From contig CAJTSO010000058.1 of NCBI GenBank assembly GCA_910579115.1, forward strand, positions 1 to 8,216: a stretch of 8,216 bases of DNA, written 5' to 3'. Made by a program: the position numbers and the translations under genes. Below the pieces are notes generated by a model. The model made no database searches. It had not been told where the DNA came from and saw only the letters and a list, made by a program, of their open reading frames with translations. Positions within the stretch are counted from its first letter, which is position 1; the number at the start of each line of letters is the position of its first letter. Positions 1 to 6,606 of the stretch are shown here, piece by piece. This DNA comes from an uncultured Selenomonadaceae bacterium (GTDB lineage Bacteria > Bacillota > Negativicutes > Selenomonadales > Selenomonadaceae).

Positions 1-17
1 CCTTTTTTGCAGCTGTA

Positions 18-1172
18 TTAAATTTCGTAATCCTTCAGGAAATTCACATAGGTCTCGGTAAAACGCTCAAACTGTTCGACTTCGCAGTACTCGTTGGGCT
101 GATGAGCCATTTCCGACAGACCCGGCCCGTAGATAACAACCTGCTTCTCCGGGTACTTTCCCACCAGGGTGGAGGCATCGGTGTAGAATCTGACGCCTCT
201 CCTTATATGCTGACGGCCAGCGGCCTTATCGAGGGCCGCCAGGATGGAGGCTCCCTCCGGACAGCGAACGGCCGGAAGGTCGGAAAGGATTTCCGTCTCC
301 ACCTTGAAATCCGGGTCATCCTTTGCCGCTTCGGCCAGAGCTTTTTCAACGTACTCCCTGATATCCTGGCAGGTCTGCCCCGGGATAGTCCGAAAGTCGA
401 TGTTGACTTCACAATAATCAGGCACCACGTTTGTGGCCACGCCCCCCTGACAGATATTCACGCTGCAGGAGGGCATCCCCAGAATATCGTCGGGCTTTAC
501 TGCAAAGGTTTGCTTATCGATGGCCACAACGAATTTTGCCGCCCGGCTGACGGCGTTGAACCCCAGCTCAGGCATGGAGCCATGGGCCGTCTTACCATAG
601 AACTTTACCTTTACCCATACGGCCCCTTTGTGGGCCACGTCCAGCTCGTTGGAAGAGGGCTCGCAGACCAGCAAAGCGTCTGCCTTTTCCATGCCGCCAG
701 CCTCCAGGAACGCCTTCGCTCCCAGGCTGCCGTTTTCTTCACCAACAGTTCCAATGAAAATAACGTCCTGCTTAGGAACGATTCCCTCCCGCTTCAGCTT
801 GATCATGGCGTAAAGGAAAGCGGCGTCCCCGGCCTTCATATCGGAGGAGCCCCGGCCATACAGCTTGCCGTCTGTCACCTCCGCCCCGAAGGGGTCATGC
901 TCCCAGCGGACCCCGCCGGGAGGAACGGTATCCAGATGGCCGGTGGCGGCCAGAAGCTTTCCGTGGTTCTCTCCGGCCATTTTGACGATGAGATTGTCCC
1001 TGCCCGGCAGAACCTCCACCGTTTCCGCCTTTATCCCCTCGCTTCTCAAAAGAGCTGCCAACTTCCCGGCCAGCTCCTTTTCGCTGCCGGGAGGGTTGAC
1101 CGTATTGGTCCTGATCATATAACGAAGAAGCTCCAGAGCCTCCGCCTTTTCCTCTTTCGTGAGTTTAATCAT
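18..1172 (-). CDS. M20 family metallopeptidase (ArgE/DapE-type amidohydrolase)
   Basis: A 384-residue cytoplasmic enzyme of the M20 family, which hydrolyses amide bonds in small substrates (N-acyl amino acids, dipeptides, succinyl-diaminopimelate) with two zinc ions. The expected motifs are present in order: GHLDTVPPG (His79, Asp81), GRGSSDMKAG (bridging Asp111), GTVGEENG (catalytic Glu145, zinc ligand Glu146), CEPSS (Glu171), and SEMAHQPNE (His357). GKTAHGSMP (His198) lies in the inserted dimerisation domain, about residues 180-300. Length is normal and no signal peptide is seen. The ATG lies 15 bases after the livF stop with GAGG upstream, so it is probably the last gene of the liv operon. 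Family and catalytic competence are clear, but the substrate cannot be read from sequence: ArgE, DapE, carboxypeptidase and N-acyl-amino-acid hydrolase all look alike here. Placement behind an amino-acid importer suggests that it processes what the importer brings in (inference). Confidence 0.93.
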   Translation of the reverse strand: MIKLTKEEKAEALELLRYMIRTNTVNPPGSEKELAGKLAALLRSEGIKAETVEVLPGRDNLIVKMAGENHGKLLAATGHLDTVPPGGVRWEHDPFGAEVTDGKLYGRGSSDMKAGDAAFLYAMIKLKREGIVPKQDVIFIGTVGEENGSLGAKAFLEAGGMEKADALLVCEPSSNELDVAHKGAVWVKVKFYGKTAHGSMPELGFNAVSRAAKFVVAIDKQTFAVKPDDILGMPSCSVNICQGGVATNVVPDYCEVNIDFRTIPGQTCQDIREYVEKALAEAAKDDPDFKVETEILSDLPAVRCPEGASILAALDKAAGRQHIRRGVRFYTDASTLVGKYPEKQVVIYGPGLSEMAHQPNEYCEVEQFERFTETYVNFLKDYEI

Positions 1173-1187
1173 TTTCCAAGCCGCCTC

Positions 1188-1910
1188 TTATTCTTCCTTT
1201 TTCGTGTGATTTGCCATGTATATTTCCTTGAATTGCTCTTTCGCTTCCAGAGTGTTTTCCGTGCATTCCGCCACGATTTCCCCCTTTTGAAGGAGATAAG
1301 CCCGGTCTGCCAGCTGGAGGGCCTTGAAGCCGTTCTGCTCAATGAGGAGGATCGTCGTTCCCCCTTCATTGATGGCCTTGATTGTATCGAAGATATAATT
1401 TACCACCAGGGGAGCCAGACCAAGGGACGGCTCATCCAGAAGGATGATCTCCGGATTTGACATAAGGGCCCGGGATACCGCCAGCATTTGCTGCTCGCCG
1501 CCGGACATGGTACCGGCGTTCTGATTGCGGCGTTCTCCCAGCCGGGGGAACATGGTATAGGCCCGCTCAATGTTACGCTTTATCCTGGCCTTATCCTTAT
1601 CAGTGGCCGCCCCCACCAGCAGATTTTCTTCTACCGTCATCTTGGGAAATACCCGGCGGCCCTCCGGGACGACGGCGATGCCCATCTTGATGATATCCTC
1701 CGTCGAGGCATTGGCCACGTAGTTATCCTTGAAGAATACTTCTCCGGCAGCGGGCCGGACGAAGCCGAGAATCGTATTGATTGTCGTGGTTTTTCCGGCG
1801 CCGTTGGAGCCCAGGAGGCAGGTAATGCTTCCCTTGGGCACGTGAATATTTACGTCCCGCAAAACCGGAACAGAACCGTAAAAGGTGGATACGTTGATAA
1901 GCTTTAACAT
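1188..1910 (-). CDS. livF: Branched-chain amino acid ABC transporter ATP-binding protein LivF
   Basis: A 240-residue ATPase, one of two different nucleotide-binding subunits that power HAAT-family amino acid import from the cytoplasmic face. Walker A is GSNGAGKT (34-41), the signature is MSGGEQQ (135-141), and Walker B with the catalytic Glu is IILLDEPSLG (155-164). VPEGRRVFPKMTVEENL (81-97) is the LivF-typical Q-loop region. The usual H-loop position reads LIEQN, as is normal for LivF. The length fits the family. Its ATG overlaps the livG stop by one base (TAATG), with AGGAGGG just upstream, which indicates translational coupling. It should pair with LivG on the LivH/LivM permease. Confidence 0.95.
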   Translation of the reverse strand: MLKLINVSTFYGSVPVLRDVNIHVPKGSITCLLGSNGAGKTTTINTILGFVRPAAGEVFFKDNYVANASTEDIIKMGIAVVPEGRRVFPKMTVEENLLVGAATDKDKARIKRNIERAYTMFPRLGERRNQNAGTMSGGEQQMLAVSRALMSNPEIILLDEPSLGLAPLVVNYIFDTIKAINEGGTTILLIEQNGFKALQLADRAYLLQKGEIVAECTENTLEAKEQFKEIYMANHTKKEE

Positions 1911-2704
1911 TATTCACCCTCCTGTCCCAGGTATGCGTTTATGACCTGCTCGTCACCGGCCACCTCATCAAAAGTACCGTAGGCGATATTCTCCCCGTAG
2001 TTGAGCACCATGACCTTGTCCACCAAGCCTTTAATAAAGTCCATGTCGTGCTCCACAACGATTATCGTCAGCTCAGGCATTGCTTTCTTTACCTTCAGCA
2101 GGTCATACATGAGCTTCTCCGTCTCCATGCTGTCCATCCCGGCGGAAGGCTCATCCAGCAGGATCACCTTCGGATTGGATGCCACGGCCCGGCAGATTTC
2201 CAGGCGGCGGCGGTCGGCATAGGGAAGATCCTTAGCCGTCTTATCCGCCTGTCTGATCAGAAGATCGTCAAAGATTTCCATATGCTTCAGGCAGGCGGCA
2301 ATGGCCTCCCTTGCCTGCGCCTTCTCTTTCCCGGCTCCGATGATGGAACCCAGAACCGAGCATTCCCGAACCTCCTTCAGCCCCACCATAATGTTTTCCA
2401 AAACGGAGAGGTTCCAGAAAAGACGGCCGTTCTGGAAGGTCCGGGAAATTCCTCTGGTAAACACCTCGTTGGACTGCTTGCCGGAAATATCCTCCCCGTT
2501 CAGGAAAATTTGTCCCTCCGTAGGAACATAGATGCCGGACAGCAGATTGAACAGCGTCGTCTTACCGCTGCCGTTTGGTCCGATCACCCCGAGAACCTCC
2601 CCGGCCTTCAGCTCGAAGCTCACATGGTTCACGGCGGTAACGCCGCCAAAGCGGATTGTCAGATCCCTAGCCTCAATGATGATATTTTCCCTGTTCTCAC
2701 TCAT
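1910..2704 (-). CDS. livG: Branched-chain amino acid ABC transporter ATP-binding protein LivG
   Basis: A 264-residue ATPase, the partner of LivF. Walker A is GPNGSGKT (42-49), the Q-loop is RTFQNGRLF (Gln91), Walker B is VILLDEPSAGM (180-190), and the H-loop is VEHDM (His219). The signature segment reads LPYADRRRLEICRA (160-173). It replaces LSGGQ, as is typical for LivG, where LPYGxQRRLEIARA is usual. I chose the ATG at 2704. An in-frame ATG exists at 2770, but it would add 22 residues that lie inside livM and do not resemble the family. The ATG at 2704 has AAGGAGG nine bases upstream, and the protein then begins MSENRENIIIEARDLTIRFG as expected. It overlaps the end of livM by 8 bases, a sign of coupled translation. 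Confidence 0.94.
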   Translation of the reverse strand: MSENRENIIIEARDLTIRFGGVTAVNHVSFELKAGEVLGVIGPNGSGKTTLFNLLSGIYVPTEGQIFLNGEDISGKQSNEVFTRGISRTFQNGRLFWNLSVLENIMVGLKEVRECSVLGSIIGAGKEKAQAREAIAACLKHMEIFDDLLIRQADKTAKDLPYADRRRLEICRAVASNPKVILLDEPSAGMDSMETEKLMYDLLKVKKAMPELTIIVVEHDMDFIKGLVDKVMVLNYGENIAYGTFDEVAGDEQVINAYLGQEGE

Positions 2705-3863
2705 CAGCTTCCGCCTCCTTATTTTCCAGCCCGGACATGAATATACGGCGGGTATAGGGAAGAATGCCATTGCGCATGAAAATCAGGCAGAAGATGATAA
2801 TGAGACCGTAGAACATGATCCGGTAATCTTCAAAGGCTCGGAATTTTTCCGGGAAAATCGTCAGGAAGAAAGCGCCGACAATCGCTCCCGGAATGGAATC
2901 AAGCCCCCCGAGAATGATCATGCTGATCACGATAACCGACAGGCCATAGCTGAAATTCTCCGGAGCGATAAAGTTTATCATCGCCGCGTAGAGACCCCCG
3001 GCAAACCCGCCGAAAATCGCGCCGATGGCAAAAGCGTACAGCTTGTAATTGGTAAGATTGATACCGTAGCACTGGGCGGCCAGCTGATCCTCCCGCATGG
3101 CGGAAAGAATCAGGCCAAAGAAGGAATTGGACAGCTTGAAAATGAAAATCGTACACAGGGCCAGAACGATGAGGCACAGATAATAGAAATGCCCCAGATA
3201 GTTCATGCTCACAAAGCCCAGGTCAAGCATCTGGCCGAAATCGTAGCCGAACAAAACAGGCGAAGGAATATCGATCAGGCCGTTTGTCCCGCCGGTAACG
3301 CTTTCCCAATTCAGCAGAGTTTCCTGAACGATGAGGCCAAAGGCGATGGTCACAAGGGCCAGATAATGACCCTTGACCCGAAGGGCCGGCAAGCCGAGAA
3401 CAGCGCCAAAAACCATTGCCGCCAGGCCGGACAGGACAAAGGCTATCCAAAAGCTTACCCCCAGCTTCAAGGTAAGAATACCTACGGTATAAGCCCCGAT
3501 GGCCTCAAAAGCGGCATAGCCCAGGCAGATAAGACCGGCCCGGCCCGTCATGAAATTGAGACCAAGCGCCATCATGGCGTTAATCATGGCAAAATTCAGA
3601 ACCTGTAACCAATAGGCATCCCCATCGATGAGAACCGGCAGGGTAAGGGCCAGCAAAAAAGCTACCGCCGCCACCTGCTTCAGATTTGCCATGAATAGCT
3701 CATACCACCGGCTTGTCTTTTCCGGAAATTTCTTCGCGATACAGAAAGCCGCCGCTACCAGCGCTAAGATATAGGCCGCGACAAATACAGGATTTTCAAT
3801 AAGGATAAAGGCGATGAAAAGTACGTACAGCAGTACCTCCGCCCCAAGGAGTTTCATATTCAT
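2697..3863 (-). CDS. livM: Branched-chain amino acid ABC transporter permease LivM
   Basis: A 388-residue polytopic inner-membrane subunit that forms the translocation path with LivH. Hydrophobic segments fill most of the protein. The first roughly 80 residues carry an N-terminal extension with about three helices, also known in some other LivM proteins. Family motifs are NFMTGRAGLICLGYAAFEAIG (about 103-123), ALRVKGHYLALVTIAFG (160-176), and the cytoplasmic EAA-like coupling loop SAMREDQLAAQCYGIN (254-269), which contacts the ATPases. The C-terminus is charged (NKEAEADE). The start at 3863 has AAGGGGG seven bases upstream, and the gene begins 12 bases after the livH stop. Met3 is an alternative start that would change little. 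Confidence 0.94.
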   Translation of the reverse strand: MNMKLLGAEVLLYVLFIAFILIENPVFVAAYILALVAAAFCIAKKFPEKTSRWYELFMANLKQVAAVAFLLALTLPVLIDGDAYWLQVLNFAMINAMMALGLNFMTGRAGLICLGYAAFEAIGAYTVGILTLKLGVSFWIAFVLSGLAAMVFGAVLGLPALRVKGHYLALVTIAFGLIVQETLLNWESVTGGTNGLIDIPSPVLFGYDFGQMLDLGFVSMNYLGHFYYLCLIVLALCTIFIFKLSNSFFGLILSAMREDQLAAQCYGINLTNYKLYAFAIGAIFGGFAGGLYAAMINFIAPENFSYGLSVIVISMIILGGLDSIPGAIVGAFFLTIFPEKFRAFEDYRIMFYGLIIIFCLIFMRNGILPYTRRIFMSGLENKEAEADE

Positions 3864-3875
3864 CCCGCAACCCCC

Positions 3876-4799
3876 TTAAACCTTATCGTAAGCCTTCTCG
3901 CCAAAGAGGCCGGAAGGACGGAAAACAAGACAGAGAATAACGATGAGGAACGCCACCAGCTCCTGATAGCTGGAGCCGTCCGGCAGGAAGCTTACCACAA
4001 ATATTTCCAGAAAACCCAGCAGCAGACCGCCCACCACAGCGCCGTACATATTGCCCAGACCACCAACCACAGCGGCGGCAAAGCCCTTAATGCTGGCGGC
4101 AAAGCCCATGTTGAACTTGATTATACCATAGCTCATGCCGTTCATCAGGCCCGCTACCGAGCCGAGAACCGAGCCGAGAATCAGGGTGATGATAAATACC
4201 CGGTTTGCATTGACTCCCATCATGAGCGCCGCCTGACGGTCCTGAGCCGTGGCGCGGATATAACGGCCCAGGGCGGTTTTCTCAATAATCCAGTACATCA
4301 GGGAAATCAAAGCCGCCGAAATGACGATACAAATAATCGTTTCCGGCTTGATAAGGGCCCCGCCTATATCAAAGCTGTCCATCTGGATCATCTTTGGGAA
4401 GGGCTGAGGATTGCGGCCGTCCGGGAAGAAAATCATCACCGCCTCACGGACGACAATCGACGCCCCGAGAGTAATGAGCAGGGTCATTATGTCCGGCGCT
4501 CCCCGCATGGGCGCTACGATAAACTTTTCCAACGCCGCGCCGAAAACGGCGCCGACGGCAATAATGACTGCCATAACCGCCAGAATGTAAGCGACGGAGC
4601 CAGCCTCCACCCCCGCTCCTGCCATAGCAGTACCCACAACCATTGCTCCAAAGGCACCGAGCATGAAAACCTCGCCATGGGCAAAGTTCACAACCTCAAT
4701 CACGCCGAAAAACAGCGTAAAACCAACGGCAATGAGTGCGTACATGACACCAAGTCCCAGCGCGTTGAAAAATTGCTGCAGCAGAACGTCTACTGTCAT
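3876..4799 (-). CDS. livH: Branched-chain amino acid ABC transporter permease LivH
   Basis: A 307-residue polytopic permease, the partner of LivM. Recognisable LivH motifs are VNFAHGEVFMLGAFG near the N-terminus (37-51), the EAA-like ATPase contact ATAQDRQAALMMGVN (183-197), AAVVGGLGNMYGAVVGGLLLG (242-262), and the C-terminal RPSGLFGEKAYDKV. Length is typical. The ATG is preceded by AGGGGTG at seven bases. The 150-base spacer before it holds an inverted repeat (4869-4900) that probably reduces transcription coming from the binding-protein gene. An AT-rich stretch at about 4805-4860 includes a TATATT, but there is no convincing -35, so I do not claim a separate promoter. An in-frame 12-bp tandem repeat lies inside the gene at 4156-4179. 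Confidence 0.95.
   Translation of the reverse strand: MTVDVLLQQFFNALGLGVMYALIAVGFTLFFGVIEVVNFAHGEVFMLGAFGAMVVGTAMAGAGVEAGSVAYILAVMAVIIAVGAVFGAALEKFIVAPMRGAPDIMTLLITLGASIVVREAVMIFFPDGRNPQPFPKMIQMDSFDIGGALIKPETIICIVISAALISLMYWIIEKTALGRYIRATAQDRQAALMMGVNANRVFIITLILGSVLGSVAGLMNGMSYGIIKFNMGFAASIKGFAAAVVGGLGNMYGAVVGGLLLGFLEIFVVSFLPDGSSYQELVAFLIVILCLVFRPSGLFGEKAYDKV
4156..4179. repeat. 12-bp perfect tandem repeat inside livH
   Basis: Two adjacent identical copies of accgagccgaga occupy 4156-4167 and 4168-4179. On the coding strand they encode a repeated L-G-S-V unit (LivH residues 208-215) within a membrane helix, giving small residues at regular spacing. The unit is a multiple of three, so the frame is kept. 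Confidence 0.85.
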
Positions 4800-4868
4800 T
4801 TTTAAGCACCCCTAATAAAAAAATATAGCTTGAAAACAGGAAAAACTAAAAGTCCAATAAATACAGAA

Positions 4869-4900
4869 ATTCGTAGGAGCCGAAAAGGACTCCTACGAAT
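4869..4900 (-). terminator. Intercistronic hairpin between binding-protein gene and livH (attenuating terminator)
   Basis: An 11-bp perfect inverted repeat (4869-4879 with 4890-4900; arms ATTCGTAGGAG and CTCCTACGAAT) extends by two further G-C pairs across one bulged base around a five-base loop. On the minus strand it is followed by a moderately U-rich run, TTTCTGTATTTATT. It sits 50-80 bases after the binding-protein stop. The likely role is partial termination, giving more binding protein than permease and ATPase, or stabilising the upstream mRNA's 3' end. The U-tract is imperfect, so termination is probably incomplete. Confidence 0.7.
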
Positions 4901-4949
4901 ACTATTCTGTTGTTACATACGATGAATCCATGCCGAATTTTTGCAAATT

Positions 4950-6146
4950 TTACTTGGCAACGATCTGTTTATCCTTTACCTGAAGTCCGGACTTCTCATA
5001 GGCTACCCATTTACCGTCCTTGGAAATATAGGTGGTGATAAGGGTATTCTTCGTCTGGCCGTTTTCATCAAAGGAAGTCTTGCCCAGCACGCCGTCGTAC
5101 TCCGCCTTGCGGAGGGCCTCGATTGCCTTCTTGCGGTCAGTTCCCACCTTATTCTTGCCGATGACGTCGCAGAGCATCATAACGGTATCGTAGCCGAAGT
5201 GACCCAGGTTATCGTACGGTTCAGGATACTTGGCAGCCGCGTAGTCCTCCATGAATTTCTTGCCGCCGGGCAGATCCTCAAGGGGCTTGCCGATGTTGAA
5301 GGCGATCATTCCTTCGGCGGCCGGACCGGCAATCTTATTGAAGGTGTCGGAAATAATCCCGGAATCGGACAGGAACAGGCAGTTGATCTGCAAATCCGCC
5401 ATCTGACGCTTAATGAGCGCCGCCTCGGTAGCCATGCCGCCAAAGTATACGCAGTCAGGATTCTTGGCCTTGATGTTGGTAAGAACTGCGGAGAAATCCT
5501 GCTGGCCGACATTGATACCATCGTCGGAAAGAACCTGGGCCCCATTCTTCACGGCATTTTCCCCAAACTGACCGGCATTTGTCTTACCATAATCGGTACG
5601 GTCGTTAATGAGGCAGATAGTCTTAACGCCCCACTCCTTCGCCGCCAGGCTGCCGGCGTAAACATTCTGGGCCTTTGCCTCCGTGATGATCCGGTTGATT
5701 TCCTTATAGCCCTTGCCGGTGATGTCCGGATGGATAGCCGCGGATACCAGGAAAGCCATACCATTCTTATGGAATACCGGAGCGGTAGCCAGGGAGCAGC
5801 CGCTGTTGAAATGGCCGCCGCTGGCCACGACGGCCTTGTCGGTGATAAGCTTGTTGGCTGCGGCTACAGCGGTAGACGGGTCAGAAGCATCATCCACCAC
5901 GACCAGCTCAAACTTGTAGGGATATTTGCCGGAAGCGTTAGCGTGCTTGACGGCCAAATCGGCGGAATTCTTCATGCCCACGCCGAGAGCCGCATTGTTG
6001 CCGGTGATGGGCGCGATAAAGCCGATCTTTACAACCTCGGCCTTATTGTCGCCGCCACCGCCGCCGCAGCCGGTGAGCATAACGGCGGAAGCAGCCGCCA
6101 TGGCAGTCAGGGCAAGGCCCCTCTTAAATTTTGTATCAATGTTCAT
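4950..6146 (-). CDS. livJ: ABC transporter substrate-binding lipoprotein, LivJ/LivK-like (type 1 periplasmic fold)
   Basis: A 398-residue extracytoplasmic receptor that captures the ligand and delivers it to LivHM. It starts with a lipoprotein signal: MNIDTKFKRG, a hydrophobic stretch, then the lipobox LTGC with Cys27 as the lipidated residue, followed by a glycine-rich linker (GGGGG). The mature part matches the leucine/isoleucine/valine-binding family: VKIGFIAPITGNNAALG (39-55), VVVDDASDPSTAVAAANKLI (82-101), ASGGHFNSGCSLATAPVF (108-125, ligand-contact loop), DRTDYGKTNAGQF (182-194), YDNLGHFGYDTVMML (311-325). Length is usual. AAAGGGGG lies ten bases before the chosen ATG. It is the first gene of the operon, with a promoter candidate about 65-95 bases upstream. 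The exact ligand is uncertain: this fold also binds other amino acids, amides and aromatic acids. Confidence 0.93.
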   Translation of the reverse strand: MNIDTKFKRGLALTAMAAASAVMLTGCGGGGGDNKAEVVKIGFIAPITGNNAALGVGMKNSADLAVKHANASGKYPYKFELVVVDDASDPSTAVAAANKLITDKAVVASGGHFNSGCSLATAPVFHKNGMAFLVSAAIHPDITGKGYKEINRIITEAKAQNVYAGSLAAKEWGVKTICLINDRTDYGKTNAGQFGENAVKNGAQVLSDDGINVGQQDFSAVLTNIKAKNPDCVYFGGMATEAALIKRQMADLQINCLFLSDSGIISDTFNKIAGPAAEGMIAFNIGKPLEDLPGGKKFMEDYAAAKYPEPYDNLGHFGYDTVMMLCDVIGKNKVGTDRKKAIEALRKAEYDGVLGKTSFDENGQTKNTLITTYISKDGKWVAYEKSGLQVKDKQIVAK

Positions 6147-6156
6147 TGGTATTCAT

Positions 6157-6194
6157 CCCCCTTTAATTACAGCGCGCTGGATTAAAGTCAGCGC
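6157..6194 (-). promoter_or_regulatory. livJ leader: Shine-Dalgarno with overlapping alternative hairpins / dyad operator
   Basis: The ribosome binding site AAAGGGGG covers 6157-6164. Overlapping it is a nearly continuous dyad: arms ctttaat (6161-6167) and attaaag (6181-6187) flank the ten-base palindrome cagcgcgctg (6170-6179). In RNA this can form a hairpin with a CGCG loop that pairs the AAAG of the ribosome binding site. A second hairpin, GCGCTG (6189-6194) with CAGCGC (6174-6179), uses the same central bases and would leave the site free. The dyad may instead be a repressor operator just downstream of the transcription start. The sequences are seen directly; the roles are inferred. Confidence 0.5.
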
Positions 6195-6210
6195 CGATGA
6201 TATAAATTTG

Positions 6211-6240
6211 ATTCTACCACACATATTGAACAAAAAACAA
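6211..6240 (-). promoter_or_regulatory. Candidate sigma-70-type promoter for the livJ operon
   Basis: On the minus strand a -10 box TAGAAT (6211-6216) is preceded by TGG, giving an extended TGn -10. An 18-base spacer separates it from TTGTTT (6235-6240), which matches three of six positions of TTGACA. The region is AT-rich. Transcription would start near 6204, leaving a leader of about 58 bases with the dyad described at 6157-6194. The match is moderate and rests mostly on the extended -10. Confidence 0.5.
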
Positions 6241-6280
6241 TTGATTTTCCCATTGTATTCACAAAAACATCCGTGTACAG

Positions 6281-6317
6281 AATAGAGAATGTCTTGTACC
6301 AAAAGACATTCTCTATT
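6281..6317. repeat. Perfect 15-bp inverted repeat between the glycan genes and the liv operon
   Basis: Arms aatagagaatgtctt (6281-6295) and aagacattctctatt (6303-6317) are exact reverse complements around a seven-base spacer (gtaccaa). It lies between the end of the epimerase remnant and the livJ promoter candidate. It may terminate transcription leaving the glycan genes, but on that strand the bases after it (CTGTACACGG) are not U-rich. A regulator-binding site is the main alternative. Confidence 0.6.
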
Positions 6318-6384
6318 TTCTCGGAGAGTTTTATTAAATTTTGTAAACCGGCCTTCCTTGAAGCATAAATCCTCCGACGCCTTA

Positions 6385-6606
6385 TTATGCCCGGTTCAAA
6401 AAATAATCATAGGTCCGCTTCAGCCCCTCGTCAACGTCCGTCTTCGGCCGCCAGCCCAGCCCCTGTTCGGTCGCTTTATTATCAAGGCTCGAACGGAGAA
6501 CATCTCCCTCATCAAGCCCAAAGACACGCTGATACATGGTCAAATAATATTCAGCGGTAAGCTTTTCTCCCTGCTCCTTCGGCGGAATAACAACGGTGTC
6601 ATCACT
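6385..6606 (-). pseudogene. Remnant of NAD-dependent nucleotide-sugar epimerase/dehydratase
   Basis: About 72 codons of a GalE-like short-chain dehydrogenase, which normally has about 310 residues. KLTAEYYLTMYQRVFGL matches the helix that begins at the catalytic Lys of YxxxK in these epimerases (families read like KLxxExYxxxFxxxYGL). It is followed almost at once by GDVLRSSLDNKATEQGLGWRPK and DVDEGLKRTYDYF, the family's C-terminal end (RSxxDxxKAxxxLGWxP...EGLxxTxxWF). Missing are the N-terminal GxxGxxG NAD-binding domain, the catalytic Tyr (the position reads Glu/Gln), and the roughly 90-100 residues normally between the two retained blocks, including the RYFNVYGP strand. The frame stays open upstream to 6687, but that part has no family likeness and overlaps the glycosyltransferase end. 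It closes with tandem TAA TAA. It cannot be an active epimerase. No good start codon was found, so it is probably a decayed gene. Confidence 0.75.

Noticed and set aside
102..1460. Long plus-strand reading frame of 452 codons opposite the M20 and livF genes
   Set aside because: It is antisense to two clear genes with full sets of family motifs. Its product has no recognisable motif and it crosses their gene border. Codon bias explains it.
2183..2225. LivG signature motif lacking LSGGQ
   Set aside because: LPYxxxRRLEI in place of LSGGQ is normal for LivG proteins, not a defect.
2705..2770. Upstream ATG for livG giving a 286-residue form
   Set aside because: The extra 22 residues lie inside livM in another frame and do not match LivG. 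The ATG at 2704 has an ideal ribosome binding site.
2532..3608. Plus-strand reading frame of 358 codons opposite livG and livM
   Set aside because: Antisense to well-supported genes. The product is Gln/Asn/His-rich with no domain.
6136..6156. Six-codon frame starting directly after GGGGG and overlapping the livJ start
   Set aside because: There is no spacing between the ribosome binding site and its ATG, so initiation there is unlikely.
4941..6185. Plus-strand reading frame of 414 codons covering the whole binding-protein gene
   Set aside because: It mirrors the binding-protein gene codon for codon, the usual shadow of GC-biased third positions. It has no family likeness.
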